In this document: positions 9,292 to 17,331 of the stretch, piece after piece
Position numbering within the stretch: position 1 is the first letter of the stretch
How the letters are laid out: each line of letters opens with the position of its first letter
Source: an uncultured Prevotella sp.
GTDB taxonomy: Bacteria > Bacteroidota > Bacteroidia > Bacteroidales > Bacteroidaceae
DNA length: 64,000 bases
Direction: 5' to 3'
Assembly (NCBI GenBank): GCA_900316295.1
Contig: ONCJ01000001.1
Span: 155,898 to 219,897, forward strand
Notes under the pieces: generated by a model
Seen by the model: only the letters and a program-made list of their open reading frames with translations
Database searches by the model: none
What the model was told of the DNA's origin: nothing
Program-made: the position numbers and the translations under genes

Positions 9292-10679
9292 TATAGTTTC
9301 CTCACCTTTTTTGTCATTTCTCTATATCCCACCAAACCATCAGGAGCATCACGACGTATGCGCTCCATCACCTCCATAGACATCTTTCCTGGGTGAAGAT
9401 GCCATGACTTTTTTGGTAATACTTTTCCAAATCCCTTTATCTTCACTGGAATGATGTCGAGATTGAGTTGCTCTGCCAAATAGAATGCTCCACGATGAAA
9501 CCGACGTATATGACAGTCCTCGGAGCGAGTACCTTCGGGAAATATCATTATGGAATACCCCTTCTCTACCATTGCCTGCAGATTGTGAGTCATCTGTTCA
9601 GTCTCGCTTACAGGAAAGAAGTCGGCATAGCGTATTACCAGTCCATAGAAAGGATTGTGCCACACCCAGTCCTTTGTCAGGATGATGAGACGAGGTGTAA
9701 GCATCATTATCGCCATCAGGTCGATATGCGATTGGTGATTGCACACTATCATCGCTGGTTTGTCAAACGATTCATTATTGGGATTGCTATACGTAAATGT
9801 TGTACCTGGCACATGATGGATTGTAAAGCGAGCCCTCCGACATAATATATTATGGTATCTGCGCTTATGTTCGTCAGTATTACTACCGAGAGTAATCAGG
9901 AAGAATCCTATGAGTGTCATCTCTATAGCCAGACAGAGGAAGTAGCAGAATGAGAAGATGGTGTATATCCATTGGCGTAAACCAAAGAACAATGCGCCTA
10001 CACACAACAGTGTATTCAAAATACTAATGCGGGCAAAGTCGTATATCGGTCGGAAATGGCTTACGCGCTCTTCTTGTGGAGGATAGTATACCCTCACGGG
10101 TACATGTGTCAAGCTGACGCCCGACCATGCAGCAAAGACCAGCAGTTCAAGCTCTGCCTCGTAACGTGAGGTGACAAGCGACAATCCCTTCAGCGCAGAC
10201 AGGGAGTATATGCGGTAGCCGCTTTGGGTGTCTGGAAGATTGATGCCAGTCTGAAGACGAAACCAGAAGTTGGAGAACTTATTGGCAAAGGTATTGCCAC
10301 GCGGCATATTATCTTCTGACAAATTGCGACAACCCACGATGATGCCTTCATCATTGTCCGTCAGAGCACTCACCAGCACGGGTATATCATCAGCAAAGTG
10401 TTGTCCATCGGCATCGATAGTGATAGCGTGAGTGAAGTCTAACTCCTTAGCTCGCATGAATCCCGCTACGAGAGCGTCTCCTTTGCCACGATTCTCTGGG
10501 AAGGTGACGCGATAGAGGTGGCGGCGTGTGGTTGCAAGAGAAGAGATGACTTCAGCAGTATCATCTGTACTGCCATCGTCGACGACAATAACATCATCAA
10601 CGTACTGCCATACATTCTTTACGACCTGACCCACCGTCTTGCCGTTATTATACGTTGGTATGATTGCGCAAATCTTCAA
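9288..10679 (-). CDS. GT2 glycosyltransferase fused to an LPLAT acyltransferase
   Basis: 463 residues in two domains. Residues 1-220 are a GT-A fold family 2 glycosyltransferase resembling DPM1-type enzymes (IIPTYNNGKTV, VVDDGSTDDT, TIDADGQH). A membrane segment follows near 235-265. Residues 280-463 are a PlsC-type acyltransferase with NHQSHID (HX4D) and FPEGTRSE. The same fusion is typical of aryl-polyene clusters, where it is thought to attach the polyene to a sugar or lipid anchor in the inner membrane. It overlaps both neighbours by 4 bp, which implies coupled translation. The sugar donor and lipid acceptor cannot be deduced from the sequence. Confidence 0.88.
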   Translation of the reverse strand: MKICAIIPTYNNGKTVGQVVKNVWQYVDDVIVVDDGSTDDTAEVISSLATTRRHLYRVTFPENRGKGDALVAGFMRAKELDFTHAITIDADGQHFADDIPVLVSALTDNDEGIIVGCRNLSEDNMPRGNTFANKFSNFWFRLQTGINLPDTQSGYRIYSLSALKGLSLVTSRYEAELELLVFAAWSGVSLTHVPVRVYYPPQEERVSHFRPIYDFARISILNTLLCVGALFFGLRQWIYTIFSFCYFLCLAIEMTLIGFFLITLGSNTDEHKRRYHNILCRRARFTIHHVPGTTFTYSNPNNESFDKPAMIVCNHQSHIDLMAIMMLTPRLIILTKDWVWHNPFYGLVIRYADFFPVSETEQMTHNLQAMVEKGYSIMIFPEGTRSEDCHIRRFHRGAFYLAEQLNLDIIPVKIKGFGKVLPKKSWHLHPGKMSMEVMERIRRDAPDGLVGYREMTKKVRKLY

Positions 10680-11044
10680 TTATCAATTTCAAATCTAAGA
10701 GTCATATTAGCATATTTAATGCCGTTGGCCTCAACACTTACCTTTACCGAGACGTTATCACCATCTGCGACAAGCTTTGAGTATATGAAAATCGGTTCCA
10801 CATCGGGAGTTATTGTCCTACAAAACTTCATGCCTGGCACTTCTTTCTGTTGCAATCGTCTTCCCAATCTTTCCTCCATCATCTCTTTTGCCATCTGCAT
10901 CAGACACACGCCTGGGGTTACAGGATTTTGGGGAAAATGAGCCTTATAGATGACGTGGTCGGCATCCAGTCTGATCTGACAACGAAAGCCGTCGTCTGTC
11001 GGTTCTGTTGTAACGACTCTATATAAATTATCCTTTAGCCTCAT
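10676..11044 (-). CDS. Hotdog-fold dehydratase subunit (FabZ/ApeI-like, histidine half)
   Basis: 122 residues, one hotdog domain. It keeps the FabZ-type HFPQNPVTPGV block with the catalytic histidine at H36. The glutamate that follows four residues after PGV in FabZ is replaced by glutamine (Q50). The other hotdog protein of the cluster (12556-12987) shows the opposite pattern, so the two may form one mixed active site, as in heteromeric aryl-polyene dehydratases. It would remove water from 3-hydroxyacyl-ACP during polyene elongation. A thioesterase role is a weaker alternative. It overlaps both neighbours by 4 bp. Confidence 0.8.
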   Translation of the reverse strand: MRLKDNLYRVVTTEPTDDGFRCQIRLDADHVIYKAHFPQNPVTPGVCLMQMAKEMMEERLGRRLQQKEVPGMKFCRTITPDVEPIFIYSKLVADGDNVSVKVSVEANGIKYANMTLRFEIDN

Positions 11045-11502
11045 TGCTTTTTCTCACACATAGGGGTGAATGTATAGTATATCTTATATCTATTGTTGTT
11101 TACCTTGAATGAGCCGTCTTGCATCTGTACGAACTCTCGCTTGCTTTTTTTTCTCATTGCTTCGCCCTTGGCAATCATAAATTCCATATCTTGTCTCAGT
11201 ACTTTGCGAATATACCATTTGTTCAGTGGTGCAATGACATTCATCACCTTTGCTTTTCCGTTCGAATATGTGAAGTCAAATATCTTCACACCCATCTCCG
11301 TAATCAGCGTACCCACTATCGAACTGTCAGCCTCCGTCTGCATCACACAGATGCCTGTCATTTCTCTTCCGCGTACCTGCATCAGCACATTATATTCCCT
11401 AATGTCCACTCCCGCCTCCTCCGTATCAGCAGTAATGGACATCTGAGCCAGCACACTTATAGCAAGCAGCAGCAGACTATTCAGTACTAAAAATCTTCTC
11501 AC
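11041..11502 (-). CDS. Secreted LolB/LolA-like protein of the pigment cluster
   Basis: 153 residues with a signal peptide (MRRFLVLNSLLLLAISVLAQ). The mature part is a mostly beta-strand protein of about 130 residues, compatible with an outer-membrane carrier fold related to LolA/LolB. There is no lipobox cysteine. No family motif is certain, so the call comes mainly from position: it is encoded beside a clear LolA homologue, which its gene overlaps by 26 bp, in a cluster type where periplasmic carriers hand the lipidated polyene to the outer membrane. Confidence 0.6.
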   Translation of the reverse strand: MRRFLVLNSLLLLAISVLAQMSITADTEEAGVDIREYNVLMQVRGREMTGICVMQTEADSSIVGTLITEMGVKIFDFTYSNGKAKVMNVIAPLNKWYIRKVLRQDMEFMIAKGEAMRKKSKREFVQMQDGSFKVNNNRYKIYYTFTPMCEKKQ

Positions 11503-12118
11503 TAATATGGTTGTTTGTCTTTACGTTGCTGAGCTTCACCACTGTCACGTCACCTGTTTTCTCCTCCATCATAACACTACTTACCATCGTCAGTGCCGTG
11601 TTGAAGTGTATCTCTATCACCCTATATATTTGTTTCAGTTCCTTTTTCTTTGGATAGAGCTTGGCATAATATGTTTTATCCTGCTGATACATCTCTACAT
11701 TGAAGTCGGCCGAACTCTTCAGTCCTTCTCCCGTCATGGTGTCTATCATGATATTCGACACATGGCGGAACATCTTATTATCCTTCACATTGATTTTTTT
11801 CGAGGATTTCGCAGAAATGATACGCACCTTGTCACCATTGAGGATGAAAGTATAGGTATATGGTGAGTTATATTGCCAGCGTAGTTTGTTAGACTTTTTA
11901 TAGTACATAACACCAGACGACTGCATCTTCTTACTTAACATTTTCATGCTCTTGGTCTGCGTGAAGTCACATTGCAGTTCATTTAGTGCTGCGGTGGCTT
12001 TGTTGATCTTTGCGACAATCTGCTGTTGCTGCGCTGCAGTCAGTTTTTTTTGTCCCATCATCGCTACAGACAGCGACATCAGCATAGTACATAACAAAAG
12101 TCTCTTCATAATTTTCAT
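11477..12118 (-). CDS. LolA-like periplasmic lipid carrier
   Basis: About 213 residues from the ATG at 12118 (an ATG three codons later, at 12109, is equally possible). The upstream in-frame extension to 12220 overlaps the transporter gene and lacks signal-peptide character, so it was not used. A signal peptide is followed by a LolA-type start (AKINKATAALNELQCDFTQTKSM) and the YYKKSNKLRWQY and FILNGDKVRI strands typical of the LolA/outer-membrane lipoprotein carrier fold. Aryl-polyene clusters carry such proteins beside an MMPL exporter and acyltransferases. It likely shuttles pigment or its lipid anchor across the periplasm. Confidence 0.85.
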   Translation of the reverse strand: MKIMKRLLLCTMLMSLSVAMMGQKKLTAAQQQQIVAKINKATAALNELQCDFTQTKSMKMLSKKMQSSGVMYYKKSNKLRWQYNSPYTYTFILNGDKVRIISAKSSKKINVKDNKMFRHVSNIMIDTMTGEGLKSSADFNVEMYQQDKTYYAKLYPKKKELKQIYRVIEIHFNTALTMVSSVMMEEKTGDVTVVKLSNVKTNNHISEKIFSTE

Positions 12119-12168
12119 TTCCTTAAAATGATTATTCTTACGAAAGTTGGGGTCGTTATTGCATCTTT

Positions 12169-12531
12169 CTATTTTGCTATCAACACACACCCTGATAATA
12201 TTAGGAACACACCGAACCATCTTATCAGCGGAACATGCTCGTGAAAGAAGATGATAGCGGCAAACATACCCATGACATAGCTAATGCTTACCATAGGATA
12301 TGCCATACTGAAAGGAAAATTCTTGATGATATACATCCACAATATCGATCCTGCACCATAGCAGATTCCGCAACCAATAAACTGCCAGTTGAATAGTAGT
12401 CTGCCGAAATACTGCCATGACCACGAGAAGTCGCCTGCCTTAGTCAGTCCATACTTCATCAGCACCTGTCCTCCAGAGAGTAACATACACTGTATCAACG
12501 ATATGGGAAGTAGTTTCAGTATCATGACCAC
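12169..12531 (-). CDS. Small EamA/SMR-like four-helix membrane protein
   Basis: 120 residues, almost all hydrophobic, with four predicted membrane helices (about 5-25, 45-65, 70-92 and 100-118). It resembles half of a DMT/EamA transporter or an EmrE-type protein (SGGQVLMKYGLTKAG, YIIKNFPFSMAYPM). Half-size transporters of this type act as dimers, and related ArnE/F-type pairs move lipid-linked sugars across the inner membrane. A role in flipping a pigment or sugar-lipid intermediate is inferred from its place between the dehydratase and lolA genes. Confidence 0.75.
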   Translation of the reverse strand: MVMILKLLPISLIQCMLLSGGQVLMKYGLTKAGDFSWSWQYFGRLLFNWQFIGCGICYGAGSILWMYIIKNFPFSMAYPMVSISYVMGMFAAIIFFHEHVPLIRWFGVFLILSGCVLIAK

Positions 12532-12555
12532 CTACTCTCTTTTACCAGATTCCTT

Positions 12556-12987
12556 CTATTCCTCTAGATATGCTTCGATATTAGTCATTGCTATCTTCAT
12601 GCGTGCCGAAGCTATCGGCTCATCGTCAGAAGATACCGTAACCTCAGCCAGCATCAGTCTGAACACCTTCTCGACGATATGTACATGCGTGTGCAACGTC
12701 TCACCGATTCTGGGTCGTCTCACTATGGAACAGTCCTTCACATCTCCGACATACCCTATCTTGATGGGCTCTCCTCGCATCCAGTCGACACATCCCATCC
12801 TTGCAGCACATGACTGCGCCATATTTTCAATGATACCAGCGACTGACAGTCTGTCACCGTCTATCAATATGTTACCTGGGGTCAGACGGAATATAGTAAC
12901 CGCATCACACCCCTCACAACTTACCACTTCGTCAACCATCAAGAACGGCGAACGCTGTGGTATCAGCCTTGTTATCTTCGGGAACAC
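12556..12987 (-). CDS. Hotdog-fold dehydratase subunit (ApeP-like, glutamate half)
   Basis: 143 residues. It starts with the FabZ-like LIPQRSPFLMVDEV stretch and keeps the central helix AGIIENMAQ with a glutamate (E54) where FabZ has its catalytic acid. The HFP histidine block is missing, replaced by a DGDRLSV loop. This matches the 3-hydroxyacyl-ACP dehydratase-like proteins of aryl-polyene clusters. It is a plausible partner of the 122-residue hotdog protein that has the histidine but not the glutamate. It lies 2 bp from the ACP gene. Confidence 0.8.
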   Translation of the reverse strand: MFPKITRLIPQRSPFLMVDEVVSCEGCDAVTIFRLTPGNILIDGDRLSVAGIIENMAQSCAARMGCVDWMRGEPIKIGYVGDVKDCSIVRRPRIGETLHTHVHIVEKVFRLMLAEVTVSSDDEPIASARMKIAMTNIEAYLEE

Positions 12988-12989
12988 CT

Positions 12990-13235
12990 CTACTGCAGCT
13001 TCGACTCAATATAATCAAAGAACTGTGTCAGAGTCTTCACGGATGTCAGCTCTGCAGGATTACTGATCTTAAATCCGAAGTTCTTCTCCACTATTACTAC
13101 GATGTCTACATAGTCCAGGCTGTCGACACCCATGTCTTCCTTCAGACGTGACTCAGGGTAGATGTTCTCTTCCTCTATTTCGAGGTCGTCTACCAGAAAT
13201 GCTTTCACTCTCTCTTCAATTTCTGCTCTTGTCAT
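12990..13235 (-). CDS. Acyl carrier protein
   Basis: 81 residues with the four-helix ACP pattern and the phosphopantetheine attachment motif DSL, serine at S39 (in MGVDSLDYVDIVV). It is acidic, as expected. It is the only ACP visible in the window and presumably holds the growing polyene and fatty chains for the ketosynthase, ketoreductase and dehydratase encoded around it. It sits 2 bp upstream of the glutamate-type hotdog gene and 12 bp downstream of the LpxL-like acyltransferase gene. Confidence 0.93.
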   Translation of the reverse strand: MTRAEIEERVKAFLVDDLEIEEENIYPESRLKEDMGVDSLDYVDIVVIVEKNFGFKISNPAELTSVKTLTQFFDYIESKLQ

Positions 13236-13247
13236 AATTGTCTATTA

Positions 13248-14120
13248 TTAAAAATTTGAATTTGCATAGTTAAACCACTGCATCGGATACTTTCCCAGCA
13301 ATCGTTCTATCTCAGCCGTATAAGCGTCGGCTATCTGTTGGCGCTGTTCGCTCTTGCTTAATGTCTTGTCATATCTCAGCGGTGTGAAGTATGCCGTATA
13401 CGAGCCGTCACTCTCTTTCATTCCACTAAGCATAACCACATTGAGACCTCTTGTCACTGCCAGTGAGAAAGGTCCACGAGCTAACGATATCTTGTGTCCA
13501 TGAAGCGTGGAGGTAATAGTCTTCTTAGCATTGAAGAACCTGTCGGCAAAAGCACAAACAATTTCTCCTCTGTCCAACGCATCGGCTATATCTTCACTAT
13601 GTGTGGTACCTATACCTACAGGTATCATCTTGGCATTCATTTGTTGAAAGGCTGAGCGACGGAAGCCCATCAGCGACTCCTTCTCGCCACCAAAAACAAG
13701 GATATTACAAGGTTTTTCTACATGACACGAATAGCCCAGTATCTCGTTACATCCTATATGCGCATTAAGTTGTATGATGGGTTCGTCACCTTCTGCAAGC
13801 CTGCGATAGTCTTCAAAATCCACAAAGCGAATCTTAAATTTATGTCCAGCATACATTGCAAACTTGTCGATCACTGTTTGTCCGAACACGCAATGATTCT
13901 TATATGTATACCATATAGCCCTCCATCTGCCACATCCCCTAATCTTACGAAAATACCGATAGGTGACACGTGCTCCAGCACTTATCAGCATCGTAACAGG
14001 AATGACACATACCGACATGAAGACATACAGGACATGAATGTTGATATATTTCAGCAGCCAGACAAGGGCTCTGTACATCCACGCATTACCGTATGTAGTA
14101 CCCTTCTCTATCGGTATCAC
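13248..14120 (-). CDS. LpxL/HtrB-like membrane acyltransferase
   Basis: 290 residues with a membrane segment near residues 30-50. The body resembles the lipid A acyltransferase (LpxL/HtrB) branch of the LPLAT superfamily: an acceptor motif variant NAHIGCNE, then FADRFFNAKK and LARGPFSLAVTRG, and a C-terminal YPMQWFNYANSNF similar to the PxQWFxFxxF ending of LpxL-type enzymes. In aryl-polyene clusters such enzymes are thought to acylate the lipid anchor. It overlaps the following small secreted-protein gene by 4 bp. Confidence 0.82.
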   Translation of the reverse strand: MIPIEKGTTYGNAWMYRALVWLLKYINIHVLYVFMSVCVIPVTMLISAGARVTYRYFRKIRGCGRWRAIWYTYKNHCVFGQTVIDKFAMYAGHKFKIRFVDFEDYRRLAEGDEPIIQLNAHIGCNEILGYSCHVEKPCNILVFGGEKESLMGFRRSAFQQMNAKMIPVGIGTTHSEDIADALDRGEIVCAFADRFFNAKKTITSTLHGHKISLARGPFSLAVTRGLNVVMLSGMKESDGSYTAYFTPLRYDKTLSKSEQRQQIADAYTAEIERLLGKYPMQWFNYANSNF

Positions 14121-14530
14121 TTGTTTTCTATTTCTATATATAGGTCGTGCCTATGGTCGTCCAGTTTCACCTTAAAGTTGGATGTAGGTCTCTGTCCAGC
14201 ACCTATGATACTGATTGCAATCTTTCGCCCTCTCAGACTTTGCAGTTTATTGTCGTCGTAAGACTTGATTACGACCTTCTCATCCGTCTTTACGTTCCTG
14301 GCTGAACCCAGTTTTACGTATTTTCCTTTGCTGTTTATCAGATAGACATGTACCTCTTGCAGCCGATAGGAGGACTCATTTTCTACAACAATCTTGTCCT
14401 TAATGTTAAAATCTCCAGGAATTGTTTTTGTAATATACCCAGGACCTTTACCTTTTGCAGCCCTTGCAGAAAAGCCACAGACCACAACTGCCATTAAGGC
14501 AAGTAGCAATAATTTTGTCAGATGTCTCAT
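14117..14530 (-). CDS. Small secreted protein of the pigment operon, unknown function
   Basis: 137 residues. A signal peptide (residues 1-24, ending near SARA) is followed by a basic beta-rich domain of about 110 residues. I do not recognise a family. It overlaps both the acyltransferase and the ketosynthase genes by 4 bp, so it is cotranslated with the core pigment enzymes and is probably a dedicated periplasmic component. Confidence 0.75.
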   Translation of the reverse strand: MRHLTKLLLLALMAVVVCGFSARAAKGKGPGYITKTIPGDFNIKDKIVVENESSYRLQEVHVYLINSKGKYVKLGSARNVKTDEKVVIKSYDDNKLQSLRGRKIAISIIGAGQRPTSNFKVKLDDHRHDLYIEIENK

Positions 14531-15756
14531 AATGATATTCTTTTTTTGATTACTAATGCCGAATTGGTACCGCCGAATCCAAACGAATTGCTCAATACGG
14601 TGTTCACCTCGGTGTCAACAGTCTTGGCAGTAAGGTTGATATTCTCGGCATATTCGTCGGGATTCTCAAGGTTGATGTTCGGAGCCACGAAGTTGTTGTG
14701 CATCATAATGATAGAATAGATAACCTCACTGGCGCCTGCCATCCAGCACTCGTGGCCTGTCATCGACTTGGTACTGGATATGAGTGCACGCTTGCCACGG
14801 AAGATTCTGTCGAGAGCCATAGCCTCGCACATATCTCCCTGATGGGTCGATGTGGCATGAGCGTTGACATAGTCAATATCGTCAGCCGTCACGCCTGCAT
14901 CCTTCATGGCACGCGACATTGCCACATAGCTGCCTTCATCGCTTGGCTGACTGATGCCACCACCATTGCTAGAGAAGCCATATCCGCACACCTCGGCAAG
15001 AATCTTGGCACCACGAGCCACGGCATGGTCGTAGTCTTCGAGCACAAGGGCTGCCGCACCACCGCTGGGAACAAGTCCGTCGCGGTCCTTGTCGAATGGT
15101 CTTGAGGCTTTTGTAGGTTCATCCATACGAACGGAGAATGTGTTCAGGGCATCAAATGACGACATGGAGTATTTGTTCACCTCCTGTGCTCCTCCACAGA
15201 GAATCACATCCTGCAAGCCCTGCTTGATGAGCAGATAACCCAGTCCGATGGAGTGGCTTCCGCTGGCACAGGCAGCACTCACGGAGAAGTTCACACCACG
15301 TAAATGGAAGATGGTGCTCATATTCATGTTCACCGTTGAGTTCATTCCTTGGAAAATGAGGCCTGAACCAATCAGCTGAGAGTCATGCTTCTCTGCCATA
15401 ATACTTGCGGCATCTACGACGGCACGAGCCGACGAATCATTACCGAAGATTCCTCCAACCTCGTTGTCCAGCAGATACTGGTTATCTATTCCAGCCATCT
15501 CAAATGCTTCCTTGCTTGCCATGAAGGCATATTCGGCTTCCTCCGAGAGTCCCACGCGAGTACGGCGATCCAATATTCCTTTCAGTACTGGACGCTCCAC
15601 GATACCCGTCAGTCCCGAACGGAATCCATAGTCCAACCTATCCTGATCTATTCCTATTCCAGATTTGCCGGCATACAAGGAGTCCTTAACCTCATCTACA
15701 TTCTTTCCGAGGCACGACCAAATACCCATACCGGTTATTACTACTCTTCTACTCAT
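14527..15756 (-). CDS. FabF-like ketosynthase of the polyene pathway
   Basis: 409 residues, full-length KAS II fold. The Cys-His-His triad is visible as C163 (SAACASGSH), H300 (VNAHATSTHQGD) and H335 (TKSMTGHECW), with the conserved K330, so it is catalytically complete rather than a chain-length factor. It elongates ACP-bound chains. The context (ACP, ketoreductase, dehydratases) marks it as the main condensing enzyme of the aryl-polyene half of the cluster. The usual chain-length-factor partner is not seen inside the window. Confidence 0.9.
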   Translation of the reverse strand: MSRRVVITGMGIWSCLGKNVDEVKDSLYAGKSGIGIDQDRLDYGFRSGLTGIVERPVLKGILDRRTRVGLSEEAEYAFMASKEAFEMAGIDNQYLLDNEVGGIFGNDSSARAVVDAASIMAEKHDSQLIGSGLIFQGMNSTVNMNMSTIFHLRGVNFSVSAACASGSHSIGLGYLLIKQGLQDVILCGGAQEVNKYSMSSFDALNTFSVRMDEPTKASRPFDKDRDGLVPSGGAAALVLEDYDHAVARGAKILAEVCGYGFSSNGGGISQPSDEGSYVAMSRAMKDAGVTADDIDYVNAHATSTHQGDMCEAMALDRIFRGKRALISSTKSMTGHECWMAGASEVIYSIIMMHNNFVAPNINLENPDEYAENINLTAKTVDTEVNTVLSNSFGFGGTNSALVIKKRISL

Positions 15757-15787
15757 TATTTTTAGTCTTTATTCTTTAAATTTATCC

Positions 15788-16519
15788 CTACGTATACAAT
15801 CCTCCGTTTATCGACACCACCTCGCCCGTAATATATGCTGCTGCGTCCGAAAGCAGGAAGCATACGAGTGCTGCTACCTCCTCGGGCTTGCCGAAGCGGT
15901 TCATCGGAACCATTTTCTTCAGGCTGTCCACATCAAGGTCCTTGGTCATATCTGTCTCTATGAAACCAGGGGCCACGGCATTCACCGTGACGTTCCGAGC
16001 AGCCGTCTCCTGCGCCAGAGCCTTCGTGGCACCTATAAGCGCAGCCTTGGCAGCACTATAGTTCGTCTGTCCTGGCAAGCCTTTCAGCCCCGAGAGCGAC
16101 GCCATGTTCACTATCCTGCCACCATGCTTGCGTTGCATCATCTTAGGAAGCAGACGAGAGGTGACATAATAAAAACCGTTGAGAGATACGTTTATAACAT
16201 TATGCCAATCATCCTCCGGCATCATAAACATCATATTGTCCTTGCGAATGCCTGCATTGTTCACCAGATAGGCGATATAGTCGTCGGGATGACTGTTCTG
16301 CCACTGCTCCAAGGCGGCATCTACCTCCTGCTTGTTGCCCACGTTGAATTGCAATAGCTCGGCACTGCCACCCGCATCTTCTATCTCTTGCTTCACCAGA
16401 GCTGCCGCCTCGGCATTACTCTGATAGTTGATAACCACTGGCATCCCCATACTGGCAATTTTCTTACATACTGCTCTACCAAGTCCTCTGGAGCCCCCAG
16501 TCACTAATGCATACTTCAT
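15788..16519 (-). CDS. FabG-like 3-oxoacyl-ACP reductase
   Basis: 243 residues, classical short-chain dehydrogenase. It has the NAD(P) fingerprint TGGSRGLGRAV, the NNAG motif (VNNAGIRKDN) and the catalytic Ser/Tyr/Lys (MASLSG, then TNYSAAK). The C-terminal GEVVSINGGLYT is typical of FabG-type reductases. It would reduce the 3-keto group made by the neighbouring ketosynthase before dehydration. It lies between the ketosynthase (31 bp) and upxY (28 bp). Confidence 0.9.
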   Translation of the reverse strand: MKYALVTGGSRGLGRAVCKKIASMGMPVVINYQSNAEAAALVKQEIEDAGGSAELLQFNVGNKQEVDAALEQWQNSHPDDYIAYLVNNAGIRKDNMMFMMPEDDWHNVINVSLNGFYYVTSRLLPKMMQRKHGGRIVNMASLSGLKGLPGQTNYSAAKAALIGATKALAQETAARNVTVNAVAPGFIETDMTKDLDVDSLKKMVPMNRFGKPEEVAALVCFLLSDAAAYITGEVVSINGGLYT

Positions 16520-16547
16520 TTATCGTAAATTTAGAATAAATATCCTA

Positions 16548-17291
16548 CTATTCCATTCTCTCATAGTTTTCCAGAGATGGTTCTCCCAGATTTTCCAGAC
16601 AATACTTTGGAATATATGTTGTACAGACAAAACCTATACCTTCAATATTGACTCCGACTCTGGTCTGACCTTTCAGTCGGACTACATGTCCTATAAAACC
16701 AGCAAACTGGCCCTCGGTGACCCGTACGATGTCATTCTGTTTGAAGTGGAATTTGTTCTGTATGTATATTTTATCTTCGGCATCGGCCTCAAGCCATTTG
16801 CGAAACGAGATCATCTGACTTTCGGGAATCACTAACGGTCGCCGCCCATTCCCTATATCTCTACCATATTCATCCTTGTATGGCTCATAATAATGGTGTA
16901 GAAAATGCATAGGCGGTACTCCGACAAATCGTCGAAGTACCGCCTGCGAACTTTTTACAAACAGTATATTTGGTAGCAAACTTACGAGCACCTTCTTGCG
17001 TTTTCCTGCATATACACGATCCTTTGTCCATTGCGGACAAAAGACCTCTTCAATACCCTCCTTATCCGCAAGCCATGCGGCAGCTTTCGATTCCTGACCG
17101 TATGCAGCCCTCATCAAATACCATCTCGGCTTCTCACTTTCCTCCTGTAGTGCTGAGACAATAGAGGGGGACACCACATCAAGCGATTCTTGACGCAGGG
17201 TAGTGGATGACTTACTTATTCCACATCTTTGTTCTTCCCTTGGGGCGTGGGAAAACTGTCCATTATTCAATGTGACAGCATCTATTGCCAT
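16548..17291 (-). CDS. UpxY-family NusG-like antiterminator, first gene of the pigment operon
   Basis: 247 residues from the ATG at 17291. The longer frame to 17330 was rejected because a consensus promoter lies between the two starts. Residues about 60-160 form an NGN domain (WYLMRAAYGQESKAAAWL, LPNILFVKSS), and residues 185-240 a KOW-like domain (QNDIVRVTEGQFAGFIGHVVRLKGQTRVGV). This is the layout of UpxY proteins, specialised NusG paralogues that let RNA polymerase read long capsule operons in Bacteroides. Here it heads a pigment operon of at least 17 kb. An unusual N-terminal extension of about 55 residues precedes the NGN domain. The promoter places transcription start only about 3-5 nt upstream of the ATG. 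Confidence 0.88.
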   Translation of the reverse strand: MAIDAVTLNNGQFSHAPREEQRCGISKSSTTLRQESLDVVSPSIVSALQEESEKPRWYLMRAAYGQESKAAAWLADKEGIEEVFCPQWTKDRVYAGKRKKVLVSLLPNILFVKSSQAVLRRFVGVPPMHFLHHYYEPYKDEYGRDIGNGRRPLVIPESQMISFRKWLEADAEDKIYIQNKFHFKQNDIVRVTEGQFAGFIGHVVRLKGQTRVGVNIEGIGFVCTTYIPKYCLENLGEPSLENYERME

Positions 17292-17300
17292 AATTGGCTG

Positions 17301-17331
17301 CAAAGGTACAAATAATCGTGCACAACACAAA
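17301..17331 (-). promoter_or_regulatory. Promoter of the upxY-pigment operon
   Basis: On the minus strand TTTG (17328-17331) is followed after exactly 19 nt by TACCTTTG (17301-17308), a full match to the Bacteroidetes -33/-7 consensus. The expected start is near 17294-17296, so upxY would be almost leaderless. Confidence 0.8.

Noticed and set aside
17291-17330. Longer start for the UpxY gene
   Set aside because: The consensus -7 box lies between the two ATGs, so the upstream one would not be in the transcript.
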